Below are positions 9,127 through 16,380 of a stretch of DNA of 45,690 nt, piece after piece. A model generated the notes under the pieces. That model searched no databases and was not told the DNA's origin. It saw nothing but the letters and a program-made list of their open reading frames with translations. The DNA lies in contig WFZZ01000012.1 of assembly GCA_015489315.1 (NCBI GenBank), positions 1-45,690 of the forward strand, read 5' to 3'. The DNA is from Deltaproteobacteria bacterium. GTDB lineage: Bacteria; Desulfobacterota; Dissulfuribacteria; Dissulfuribacterales; QOAL01. Position 1 is the stretch's first letter. The number at the start of each line of letters is the position of its first letter. Made by a program: the position numbers and the translations under genes.

Positions 9127-10375
9127 AATAGTCTTTGAGTGTCCAGGATCAAAAAGTATTACCCAGCGGGCCCTTATAGTTTCAAGTCTTTCAAATGGGG
9201 CATGCAGGCTTTTTACCCCTCTTGATAGCGAAGACACCCAGCTTTTACGAAATGGACTTAGGGCATTTGGAATTAACATTGATGATGGCACCCCTACATG
9301 GCTTATCGAAGGTTCAAAGGGAGTTCTAAAGGAGCCGCAAAAAGAAATTTTCATGGGAAATAATGGAACCGGCATAAGGTTTTTGATATCTTTTTCAGCG
9401 TTAGTGAAAGGAAGGACCATCTTAACAGGCAGTCCCAGGATGGAAGAAAGGCCAGCAGAACCCCTTTTAAAGGCTCTCAGACAAATTGGAGTAGATGCCA
9501 AAAGCATTAAAGGGACAGGATGCCCTCCCGTTGAAATAACATCAAATGGCCTTGAGGGTGGCGAGGTAACCCTTTCTGCAAGGGCAAGCAGTCAGTTTCT
9601 GTCTTCCCTTTTACTTGTTGCACCTTACGCCAGAAAACCTCTTACTATTGAACTAGATGGAGAGCTTGTCTCAAGACCCTATGTGGATATAACTCTTAGG
9701 GTAATGGAAGATTTCGGCATACACGTAAAGGAAGAAGGAAGTAGATTTATAGTACCACAAGGCATCTATCTGAAGGATGACTACACAATTGAAGCCGATG
9801 CCTCCAGCGCCTCCTATTTTTTTGGTGCTGCAGCAGTTACGGCCCATGCCATTAGAATAAAGAATCTTCCGCCAAATCCAATCCAGGGGGATGCCTCTTT
9901 TTGTGATATCTTATCAAAGATGGGCTGCAAGGTGCAAAAGGATAAAAATGGAACACTTGTAAAAGGCCCGGGGGCTGATGAGCTTTATGGCATAGAGATT
10001 GATATGTCCAAATGGCCGGACGTTGTTCCAACCCTTGCTGTTGTTGCTGCCTTTTCAAAGGGAAAAACCGTTATTAAAAATGTTGAGCACCTTCGGATTA
10101 AAGAGACAGACAGGATAAAGGCGGTTGTTACAGAACTTAATCGGATAGGATGTAAGGCAGAGGAGCTTCCGGATGGAATGGTAATCCATGGAAACCCAAA
10201 GGGTCTTAGGCCTGCAAAAATCAAAACCTATGATGACCACAGGATTGCCATGTCCTTTGCCATAGCAAAGCTACTTATTCCTGAAATATCCTTTGAAGAC
10301 AAGACGGTCGTAAAAAAGTCCTTCCCCAAATTTTGGGAATACTGGGAGAAACTGGAAAAGGAGCTTTCGAAATAA
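9119..10375 (+). CDS. aroA: 3-phosphoshikimate 1-carboxyvinyltransferase (EPSP synthase)
   Basis: A 418-residue EPSP synthase. It has the GSKSITQRALI segment at residues 10-20 (substrate-binding Lys-Ser-Arg), GNNGTGIRFL for phosphate/PEP contact, a central SRPYVDITLRVM and the C-terminal LRIKETDRI and YDDHRIAMSFAIA blocks. It joins shikimate-3-phosphate and phosphoenolpyruvate. The first strand is shorter than usual (the protein begins almost at the PGSKS motif), as in many compact homologues. It is in the same operon as aroE, aroK and aroC. Confidence 0.95.
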   Translation: MHEIVFECPGSKSITQRALIVSSLSNGACRLFTPLDSEDTQLLRNGLRAFGINIDDGTPTWLIEGSKGVLKEPQKEIFMGNNGTGIRFLISFSALVKGRTILTGSPRMEERPAEPLLKALRQIGVDAKSIKGTGCPPVEITSNGLEGGEVTLSARASSQFLSSLLLVAPYARKPLTIELDGELVSRPYVDITLRVMEDFGIHVKEEGSRFIVPQGIYLKDDYTIEADASSASYFFGAAAVTAHAIRIKNLPPNPIQGDASFCDILSKMGCKVQKDKNGTLVKGPGADELYGIEIDMSKWPDVVPTLAVVAAFSKGKTVIKNVEHLRIKETDRIKAVVTELNRIGCKAEELPDGMVIHGNPKGLRPAKIKTYDDHRIAMSFAIAKLLIPEISFEDKTVVKKSFPKFWEYWEKLEKELSK

Positions 10376-10388
10376 TCCTTTAAAATCT

Positions 10389-10928
10389 ATGAAGAAAAAG
10401 GCTAAAAAGATACTTTTAATAGGTTACAGGGCTACAGGTAAGACTGCAGTTGGAAAAGAACTTTCAAGGGTACTTGGTTGCCCTTTTATTGACCTTGATC
10501 AAGTCATTGAAAGAGAGGCCTCAAAGACCATTTCTCAAATAGTCGAGGAGGAAGGCTGGGAAGGATTTAGGAAAAGGGAGGAAAAGGCCCTTAAAGAGGC
10601 CCTTGATAGACCCAAAAGGTTTGTTTTGGCTTGCGGTGGAGGGGCGGTTTTACATGAAGAAATAATGGAAGAATTCAAAAAAGGGGCTCTTATTGTCTGG
10701 TTAAAGGCACCCTTTGAAGTCATGATGAAAAGGCTTCTATCTGATTCAAAAAGTGCTACTATGCGTCCTTCTCTTACGGGTAAAAACCTTGAAGAGGAAA
10801 TTACAAAGACCTATGAAAAAAGGCGCCCCCTTTATGAGAAATTTTCCCATATCTCGGTTGATACTAATGAAAAAAGCCCATTTCAGATCGCTCAAGAGAT
10901 AAACGAGGCCCTTACCTATGCCTGGTAA
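10389..10928 (+). CDS. aroK: Shikimate kinase
   Basis: The 179-residue kinase has a P-loop GYRATGKT (residues ~13-20), a shikimate-binding FIDLDQVIE and EGFRKREE, the CGGGAVL loop and a lid region with ATMRPSLTG. It phosphorylates shikimate using ATP. It starts 13 bases after aroA and overlaps aroC by 11 bases. No strong Shine-Dalgarno sequence is seen, so it probably depends on coupling. Confidence 0.94.
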   Translation: MKKKAKKILLIGYRATGKTAVGKELSRVLGCPFIDLDQVIEREASKTISQIVEEEGWEGFRKREEKALKEALDRPKRFVLACGGGAVLHEEIMEEFKKGALIVWLKAPFEVMMKRLLSDSKSATMRPSLTGKNLEEEITKTYEKRRPLYEKFSHISVDTNEKSPFQIAQEINEALTYAW

Positions 10929-12024
10929 TACTTTTGGAAAGGCCTTTTCCGTTACTACCTGGGGAGAATCCCATGGTCCTGCCCTGGGGGCTGTCATTGA
11001 TGGGTGTCCGCCAAGACTTTCCCTCAATGAACAAATGATTCAAGAGGCCCTTGACAAAAGACGCCCTGGAAAAGGTGGGGCTACTGAAACTGCCAGAAAG
11101 GAACCTGACAAGGTACAGATACTTTCAGGTATCTTTGAAGGAAAAACTACAGGCACCCCAATAAGCCTTCTTATATGGAATAAGGATGCAAAAAGCAGGT
11201 CCTATGATGACATTAAGGATATCTTCAGACCAGGACATGGCGACTACACTTATTTTAAGCGCTTTGGCATAAGGGATTACAGGGGTGGAGGAAGATCTTC
11301 TGGAAGGGAGACGGCAGCCCGGGTAGCAGCAGGCGCCATTGCCCAAAGGGTATTGGACCTTTTGGACATAAAGGTCATTGCCTATACCATTAGTCTAGCA
11401 GGAATTGATGCAAAAAAGAAGAATCTGGAAGAAATTGATGAAAACAGGCTGTTTTGTCCTGACAATGAAGCAGCAAAAAGGATGGAAGAAAAGGCCTTAG
11501 AGATGAGAAAAAAGGGGGACTCTGTTGGAGGAATTGTTGAAGTAGTTGTTCAAAATGCCCCTTCAGGTCTTGGAGATCCTGTATTTGACAAACTGGATGC
11601 AGATATTGCAAAGGCCCTTATGTCTGTTGGTGCAGTAAAGGCCGTTGAAATCGGTTCGGGGCTAAAGGCCGCTTACACGACTGGAAGTGAAAATAATGAT
11701 CCGATAACGCCAGAAGGTTTTTCGAGCAATAATGCGGGTGGAATTCTCGCAGGGATTTCAAATGGAGAGTCAATAATTGCAAGGGCAGCAGTAAAACCCA
11801 TTCCTTCCATCTCAATTGAACAAGACACAATTGATACCTTAGGAAATCCGAGAAAGATAAAGGTCAGCGGAAGACATGACATTTCAGCCATACCGAGAAT
11901 TGTTCCTGTTTTAAAGGCCATGATGCAGCTTGTAATTGCTGATCACCTACTAAGACGTTTTCAACTTGAAATCACTAACAACTCCCTTTTGATAAAAGAT
12001 AGACAGGATGGAAGAATTGTTTAA
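10918..12024 (+). CDS. aroC: Chorismate synthase
   Basis: A 368-residue FMN-dependent enzyme making chorismate from EPSP. Signature blocks are TTWGESHGPALGAVIDGCPP at residues ~10-29, RPGHGDYTYFKRFGIRDYRGGGRSSGRETAARVAAG in two contiguous family signatures and the C-terminal GRHDISAIPRIVPVLKAM. It overlaps aroK by 11 bases and the next gene by 17. The last common step of aromatic synthesis is thus directly next to the tyrosine branch. Confidence 0.95.
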   Translation: MPGNTFGKAFSVTTWGESHGPALGAVIDGCPPRLSLNEQMIQEALDKRRPGKGGATETARKEPDKVQILSGIFEGKTTGTPISLLIWNKDAKSRSYDDIKDIFRPGHGDYTYFKRFGIRDYRGGGRSSGRETAARVAAGAIAQRVLDLLDIKVIAYTISLAGIDAKKKNLEEIDENRLFCPDNEAAKRMEEKALEMRKKGDSVGGIVEVVVQNAPSGLGDPVFDKLDADIAKALMSVGAVKAVEIGSGLKAAYTTGSENNDPITPEGFSSNNAGGILAGISNGESIIARAAVKPIPSISIEQDTIDTLGNPRKIKVSGRHDISAIPRIVPVLKAMMQLVIADHLLRRFQLEITNNSLLIKDRQDGRIV

Positions 12025-12820
12025 ACCTCGTATTGGAATCATTGGCGGAAAAGGGCGAATGGGCCGCTGGTTTGAACGCCTTTTTAAAGACACTGGGCAT
12101 GAAGTCCTTATTTCAGATGTTGATACCGAACTTAAGGGAGAAGACCTTACAAAGGAATGCCATGTAATTATATTTGCCCTTCCAATGGAAGTATTTCCAC
12201 AGGTTGTAAAGGAACTCGGGCCCAAAATTCCTGAAGAGTCATTTATGACTGATATTTGTTCCCTTAAGGAAAAACAAGTTAAGGTGATGCTTGAAAATAG
12301 CGTCTGTGAGGTTTGCGGCACACACCCCCTTTTTGGCCCAGGTGAAAAGGATCTTAAAGGACTTAGGGTTGCCCTTTGTCCCTCTAGGGGACAAAGGTGG
12401 TACCAATGGTGGAAGGAATTTTTGATTGAAAACGGGGCCCTTGTTGCCGAGTTTACCCCTCAGGAACATGATAGAACCATGGCATGGGTCCAGGCCCTTA
12501 ACCATTTCATACTTCTTTGCCTTGGAAAGTCCCTTGAAGAAGATGGGATAAATTTCGAACATGTATTAAAACTTGCCACCCCAAGCTTTGAAAGACAATT
12601 GAATATAGTGGCAAGACTTTGTCTTCAGGATCCGGAGCTTTATGCAACCATTCAGCTTGGAAACCCATATACCAAAACTGCTGTAAATACCTTTACAAAA
12701 CATGCCAGGGATCTAAAAAAAATCTTGGATGGAGGTGACAGAGAGGGCTTTTTAAAGATATTTAAAGAGGTCCAAGAGCTAGGACCTACCCTTTTGAAAT
12801 ATTGTAGGAAAGGCCTTTAG
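12008..12820 (+). CDS. tyrA: Prephenate (or arogenate) dehydrogenase
   Basis: A 270-residue NAD(P)-binding enzyme of the TyrA family. It has a Rossmann motif GIIGGKGRMGRWFERLF (residues ~9-25), 'MTDICSLKEKQV', and the catalytic-region CGTHPLFGPGEKDLKG with its conserved His. The helical dimerisation half contains ALNHFILLCLG. No chorismate mutase or ACT domain is fused. The GGKGxMG motif with Lys resembles the TyrA portion of chorismate mutase fusions. It acts after chorismate synthase on the tyrosine branch; whether prephenate or arogenate is preferred cannot be read here. Confidence 0.9.
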   Translation: MEELFKPRIGIIGGKGRMGRWFERLFKDTGHEVLISDVDTELKGEDLTKECHVIIFALPMEVFPQVVKELGPKIPEESFMTDICSLKEKQVKVMLENSVCEVCGTHPLFGPGEKDLKGLRVALCPSRGQRWYQWWKEFLIENGALVAEFTPQEHDRTMAWVQALNHFILLCLGKSLEEDGINFEHVLKLATPSFERQLNIVARLCLQDPELYATIQLGNPYTKTAVNTFTKHARDLKKILDGGDREGFLKIFKEVQELGPTLLKYCRKGL

Positions 12821-12822
12821 TT

Positions 12823-13122
12823 GTGATTGAACTACCAAGTTATCTGAGCGAGACGAAAAAGGGAGTACTATTAAAACTTCACATACAACCAAAATCATCA
12901 AAGACAAAAATAAGTGGCCAATATGGAGATAGATTAAAGATTAGTATTAAAGCCCCACCAGTTGATGGAAAGGCAAATAAGGCCGTTCAAGATTTTTTAG
13001 CAAAGTTTTTTAATATTCCAAAGTCTAACATCGAACTAGTCTCTGGTTCAACTTCCAGAAAAAAGAATTTTTTAATAAAAAATTTATCCGTAAAAGAAAT
13101 AGTCAAACACTTTTCATTCTAA
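12823..13122 (+). CDS. YggU/DUF167-family protein
   Basis: A 99-residue member of the DUF167 (YggU) family, recognised by 'LHIQPKSSKTKISGQYGDRLKISIKAPPVDGKANKAV' spread over residues ~19-56 and 'VSGSTSRKKNFLI'. Its function is unknown. It starts at GTG 12823, two bases after the tyrA stop, and ends the aromatic operon. In many proteobacteria this family sits beside yggT; here yggT is 16 kb away. Confidence 0.9.
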   Translation: MIELPSYLSETKKGVLLKLHIQPKSSKTKISGQYGDRLKISIKAPPVDGKANKAVQDFLAKFFNIPKSNIELVSGSTSRKKNFLIKNLSVKEIVKHFSF

Positions 13123-13147
13123 CCCCATCTTTAGTTTTCCTAATAAA

Positions 13148-13184
13148 ATACCGATCCTTTTTTAAGGAATTGGTATCTTTTTTG
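13148..13184 (+). terminator. Rho-independent terminator of the aromatic operon
   Basis: ATACCGATCCTT pairs imperfectly with AAGGAATTGGTAT around a short T loop and is followed by CTTTTTTG. It begins 26 bases after the yggU-like stop and precedes pilC. Confidence 0.75.
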
Positions 13185-13217
13185 AATTACAAACGATAAA
13201 ATTTCTAGAGGTGATTT

Positions 13218-14432
13218 ATGCCAGTTTATATCTGGGTAGGAACAGATATTTCGGGAAAGGATGCAAAAGGGGAGATTGAAGCCAAGGATGAGCATACTGC
13301 TCGAATGCTACTTGCAAGAAAACGCATCCGTTTAAAAAAATTAAAGAAAAAGCCAAAAGACCTTTTAGAAAACATCTCCTTTTTGCAACCAAAGGTCAAA
13401 ACTAAGGACATTGTCATTTTTACCAGGCAACTATCAACCATGATAGATGCTGGATTGCCTTTAATTAAAGGACTTGAAATCCTTGCCTCCCAACAAGAAA
13501 ACCCTACCTTTAAAAAAATGCTGACACAAATAAAATCAGAGGTCGAAAGCGGTTCTACCTTTGCCGACGCCCTAAAGAAATATCCCAAACATTTCGACAG
13601 ACTCTATGTCAACATGGTTGCAGCAGGAGAAATTGGTGGAATCCTGGATGAGGTCCTCAGAAGGCTTGCTGACTATATGGAAAAGGCACAGGCCCTTAAG
13701 GCCAAGGTGAAAAGTGCCATGACCTATCCAACCATAGTCCTTGCTATTTCTGCAATAGTATTGAGTATTATCCTAATTTTTGTAATACCGACCTTTGCAA
13801 AAATGTTCAAGGACTTTGGGGCTGCCCTACCTTTGCCTACCCAAATAGTAATTAATATCAGCAACTTTTTAAAATCCTATTTCCTAGTAATAATTGGGTC
13901 TATCTTTGTATTTGTGATAATCTTTAAAAAATTTTATGGCACCGAAAAGGGACGATATATTGTGGATAAAGGACTTCTTAAGGCTCCAGTCTTTGGGCCA
14001 CTAATTAGAAAGGTATCTGTTGCTAAGTTTACTAGGACCCTGGGGACCTTAATCAATAGTGGAGTTCCAATAATTGAGGCGCTCAACGTTGCAGCCGGAA
14101 CTGCTGGCAATAAAATAGTAGAAGATGCCATTAAGGCAGTGAAGGCAAGCATAAGTGAAGGTCGCTCCATTGCCCAACCTTTAATGGAAAGTAATGTATT
14201 TCCAAATATGGTGGTCCAAATGATTTCGGTTGGTGAAGCAACAGGTGCCCTTGATGCAATGCTAAGTAAAATTGCCGACTTTTATGACCAAGAAGTTGAT
14301 GCAGCAGTCGATGCCCTTACCAGCATGATTGAACCCTTTATGATTGTATTTTTAGGTGGTACAATTGGTTCAATCATTATTGCCATGTATCTGCCTATCT
14401 TTAAGATGGCATCTGTGGTAGGGGGAGGTTAA
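13218..14432 (+). CDS. pilC: Type IV pilus inner-membrane platform protein PilC (GspF family)
   Basis: A 404-residue protein with two T2SSF domains (about residues 68-190 and 270-392), the diagnostic FTRQLSTMIDAGLPL...L and FTRTLGTLINSGVPIIEALNVAA repeats, and three hydrophobic helices (about 170-195, 217-240, 372-396). It forms the platform on which the pilus motor acts. A GspF of a type II secretion system is similar, but the N-terminal 'YIWVGTDISGKDAKGEIEA' is PilC-like. GAGGTG precedes the ATG. No other pilus gene is nearby, so the rest must be elsewhere. Confidence 0.92.
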   Translation: MPVYIWVGTDISGKDAKGEIEAKDEHTARMLLARKRIRLKKLKKKPKDLLENISFLQPKVKTKDIVIFTRQLSTMIDAGLPLIKGLEILASQQENPTFKKMLTQIKSEVESGSTFADALKKYPKHFDRLYVNMVAAGEIGGILDEVLRRLADYMEKAQALKAKVKSAMTYPTIVLAISAIVLSIILIFVIPTFAKMFKDFGAALPLPTQIVINISNFLKSYFLVIIGSIFVFVIIFKKFYGTEKGRYIVDKGLLKAPVFGPLIRKVSVAKFTRTLGTLINSGVPIIEALNVAAGTAGNKIVEDAIKAVKASISEGRSIAQPLMESNVFPNMVVQMISVGEATGALDAMLSKIADFYDQEVDAAVDALTSMIEPFMIVFLGGTIGSIIIAMYLPIFKMASVVGGG

Positions 14433-14437
14433 GACTG
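14421..14437 (+). promoter_or_regulatory. Shine-Dalgarno sequence deciding a CTG start for cbiFG
   Basis: GGGGGAGG (14421-14428), inside the last pilC codons, is followed after 6 bases by CTG at 14435. The reading frame is open from 14405 and has no ATG, GTG or TTG before the conserved SAM-binding motif, so this ribosome site points to CTG as the start. Confidence 0.6.
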
Positions 14438-16276
14438 CCTGAAAAAAGACTTTTTCCAATCCACTTTGTAGGGGCAGGCCCTGGAGATCCTGAACTTCTG
14501 ACCATTAAGGCACAAAAACTCCTTAAGGCCGCTGATACCATCATCTATACTGGAAGTCTTGTTCCTGAAGATGTCTTGAAAGGCCTTACAGGTAAAATCT
14601 ATAACTCCGCCCACATGACCCTTGATGAAGTAACTTCAATACTAATTGAGGATTACCATAAAGGGAAAAGGGTTGTAAGGCTTCATACAGGCGACCCCAC
14701 CATTTATAGTGCAATTGGCGAACAAATAAGCATCCTAAAAGAAAAAGACATCCCATTTAAAGTAATTCCAGGAGTTACTGCTGGCCTTGCTGCAGCCTCA
14801 AGCCTTGGATGTGAACTTACAATTCCAGGAGTAAGCCAGACTGTTATCATTAGTAGGATCGCTGGAAGAACACCTGTTCCAGAAACGGAGGACATTTCTA
14901 TCCTTTCAAGGATAAGGGCATCTCTAATACTGTATTTAAGTATATCAAAGATTGATAAAGTCGTAGAAAGGCTCCTTTCCGGCTATGATGTAAAAACCCC
15001 TGTTGCAGTTGTTAAAAAGGCTACATGGCCATCGGAACGCATAATCAGAGGAACATTGTCTAATATTTCCAAGAAGGTTAAAGAGGCAGGTATCAAAAGA
15101 CATGCTGTAATAGTTGTGGGCGAAGCCCTTAGAGGAATTACTGACCTTCAAAAACAGGCCTCTAAACTTTATAGCAGATACTTTTCACATGGTTTTAGAA
15201 AGGGTATCGATTTTGATAAAAAAGTATTAAGGGCCTTTTCGAAAAATGAAGACAAAAAGAATTTAACAATAATCTTTCTCGGAGAAAAAGGAAAAAGGAT
15301 TTCAGAAAAAATTAAAAAGGGGCTTTATAAAAAATGCGAAAAAGTAGATGTAATTTCTTATGAAATATTTAAAAAAGACATTACAAAATTTTGGGAAGAC
15401 TCTCGTGCTCTGGTCTTTATCGCCTCTTGCGGCGTGGTCATTAGAACTATTTCAGCCCAGTTAAAAGACAAACTTCAAGACCCTGCGGTTATTTGTATTG
15501 CCGAATCAGGGAAAAATGTCATATCCCTTCTTTCAGGCCACATTGGAGGGGCAAACAGCCTTGCCATTGAAATTTCAAAAATACTTGATGCAGTTCCTGT
15601 TATAACCACTAGCTCTGACACATCTTTCAAGCTTCCATTTGATCTATGGTGTAAGTCTCAGGGGCTTATACCCACTAATTTAAGACTATTAAAAGATGTC
15701 CAGGCAAAAATAAGAAATGGGGAAAAAATAAAGGTATTCATTGAAGAAATTTTGGATGTCAATGACCTTCCAAGTGAGCTAAAAAAGGTTAAAAAAAAGG
15801 AAGAGGCGAATGTCATAATAAGCCCTTTTTTAAATGAAATAGACAGAAGGCTCCTTGTTGTTCCGAGACTATTTTGTCTTGGAGTAGGTTGCCATAAAGG
15901 TATGGAGCCAAGACTTCTTTTTGAAAGATGCCTTGATTTTCTTGATAAAAACGGAATCCATCTCTATAGCATAAAAAAGGTTACCACTATAGATAAAAAA
16001 GGGGATGAACCTGCCATAATTGAACTTTCGAGGGAGCTTTTGGCAGACCTTAAGATCTTTAAAAAGGAAGAAATAAATGAAGTCAAGGGCCTTGAGATAT
16101 CCAAGGCTGCTCAAAGGGCACTTGGCGCAATTGGCGTATCAGAGCCTTCTTCTATCCTTTGTTCCAAGGGCGGAAATTTATTGGTCAAAAAATTTAAATA
16201 TCCTGATTGCACCTTTGCCATATCATTGGAAAAATTTTCAATATCAACAAAAATCACTTGCTACCCTAAGACGTAG
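14435..16276 (+). CDS. cbiFG: Cobalt-precorrin-4 methyltransferase / cobalt-precorrin-5A hydrolase fusion (CbiF-CbiG)
   Basis: The first ~250 residues are a CbiF/CobM tetrapyrrole methylase: FVGAGPGDPELLTIKAQKLL at residues 11-30, YTGSLVP, RLHTGDPTIYSAIGEQ and PGVTAGLAAASSLG. The rest is CbiG: 'ALVFIASCGVVIRTI', DPAVICIAES, ISLLSGHIGGANSLA, PVITTSSDT and the C-terminal CHKGMEP and AIGVSEPSS region. Together they methylate C-11 and open the lactone in the oxygen-independent B12 route. The first in-frame ATG (14576) lies after the SAM-binding motif, so it cannot be the true start; CTG 14435 with a strong ribosome site 6 bases upstream gives a full-length 613-residue protein. It follows pilC by 2 bases. 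Confidence 0.88.
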   Translation: MPEKRLFPIHFVGAGPGDPELLTIKAQKLLKAADTIIYTGSLVPEDVLKGLTGKIYNSAHMTLDEVTSILIEDYHKGKRVVRLHTGDPTIYSAIGEQISILKEKDIPFKVIPGVTAGLAAASSLGCELTIPGVSQTVIISRIAGRTPVPETEDISILSRIRASLILYLSISKIDKVVERLLSGYDVKTPVAVVKKATWPSERIIRGTLSNISKKVKEAGIKRHAVIVVGEALRGITDLQKQASKLYSRYFSHGFRKGIDFDKKVLRAFSKNEDKKNLTIIFLGEKGKRISEKIKKGLYKKCEKVDVISYEIFKKDITKFWEDSRALVFIASCGVVIRTISAQLKDKLQDPAVICIAESGKNVISLLSGHIGGANSLAIEISKILDAVPVITTSSDTSFKLPFDLWCKSQGLIPTNLRLLKDVQAKIRNGEKIKVFIEEILDVNDLPSELKKVKKKEEANVIISPFLNEIDRRLLVVPRLFCLGVGCHKGMEPRLLFERCLDFLDKNGIHLYSIKKVTTIDKKGDEPAIIELSRELLADLKIFKKEEINEVKGLEISKAAQRALGAIGVSEPSSILCSKGGNLLVKKFKYPDCTFAISLEKFSISTKITCYPKT

Positions 16277-16380
16277 TGGGATAACTATTAGATTTCATTT
16301 TTTTGTAATGACTTCCCTTTCTTAACACAACGATCTTTCTCTTCAAACATCTACTTGTTGCCCATTTTTATGCACTGAAC

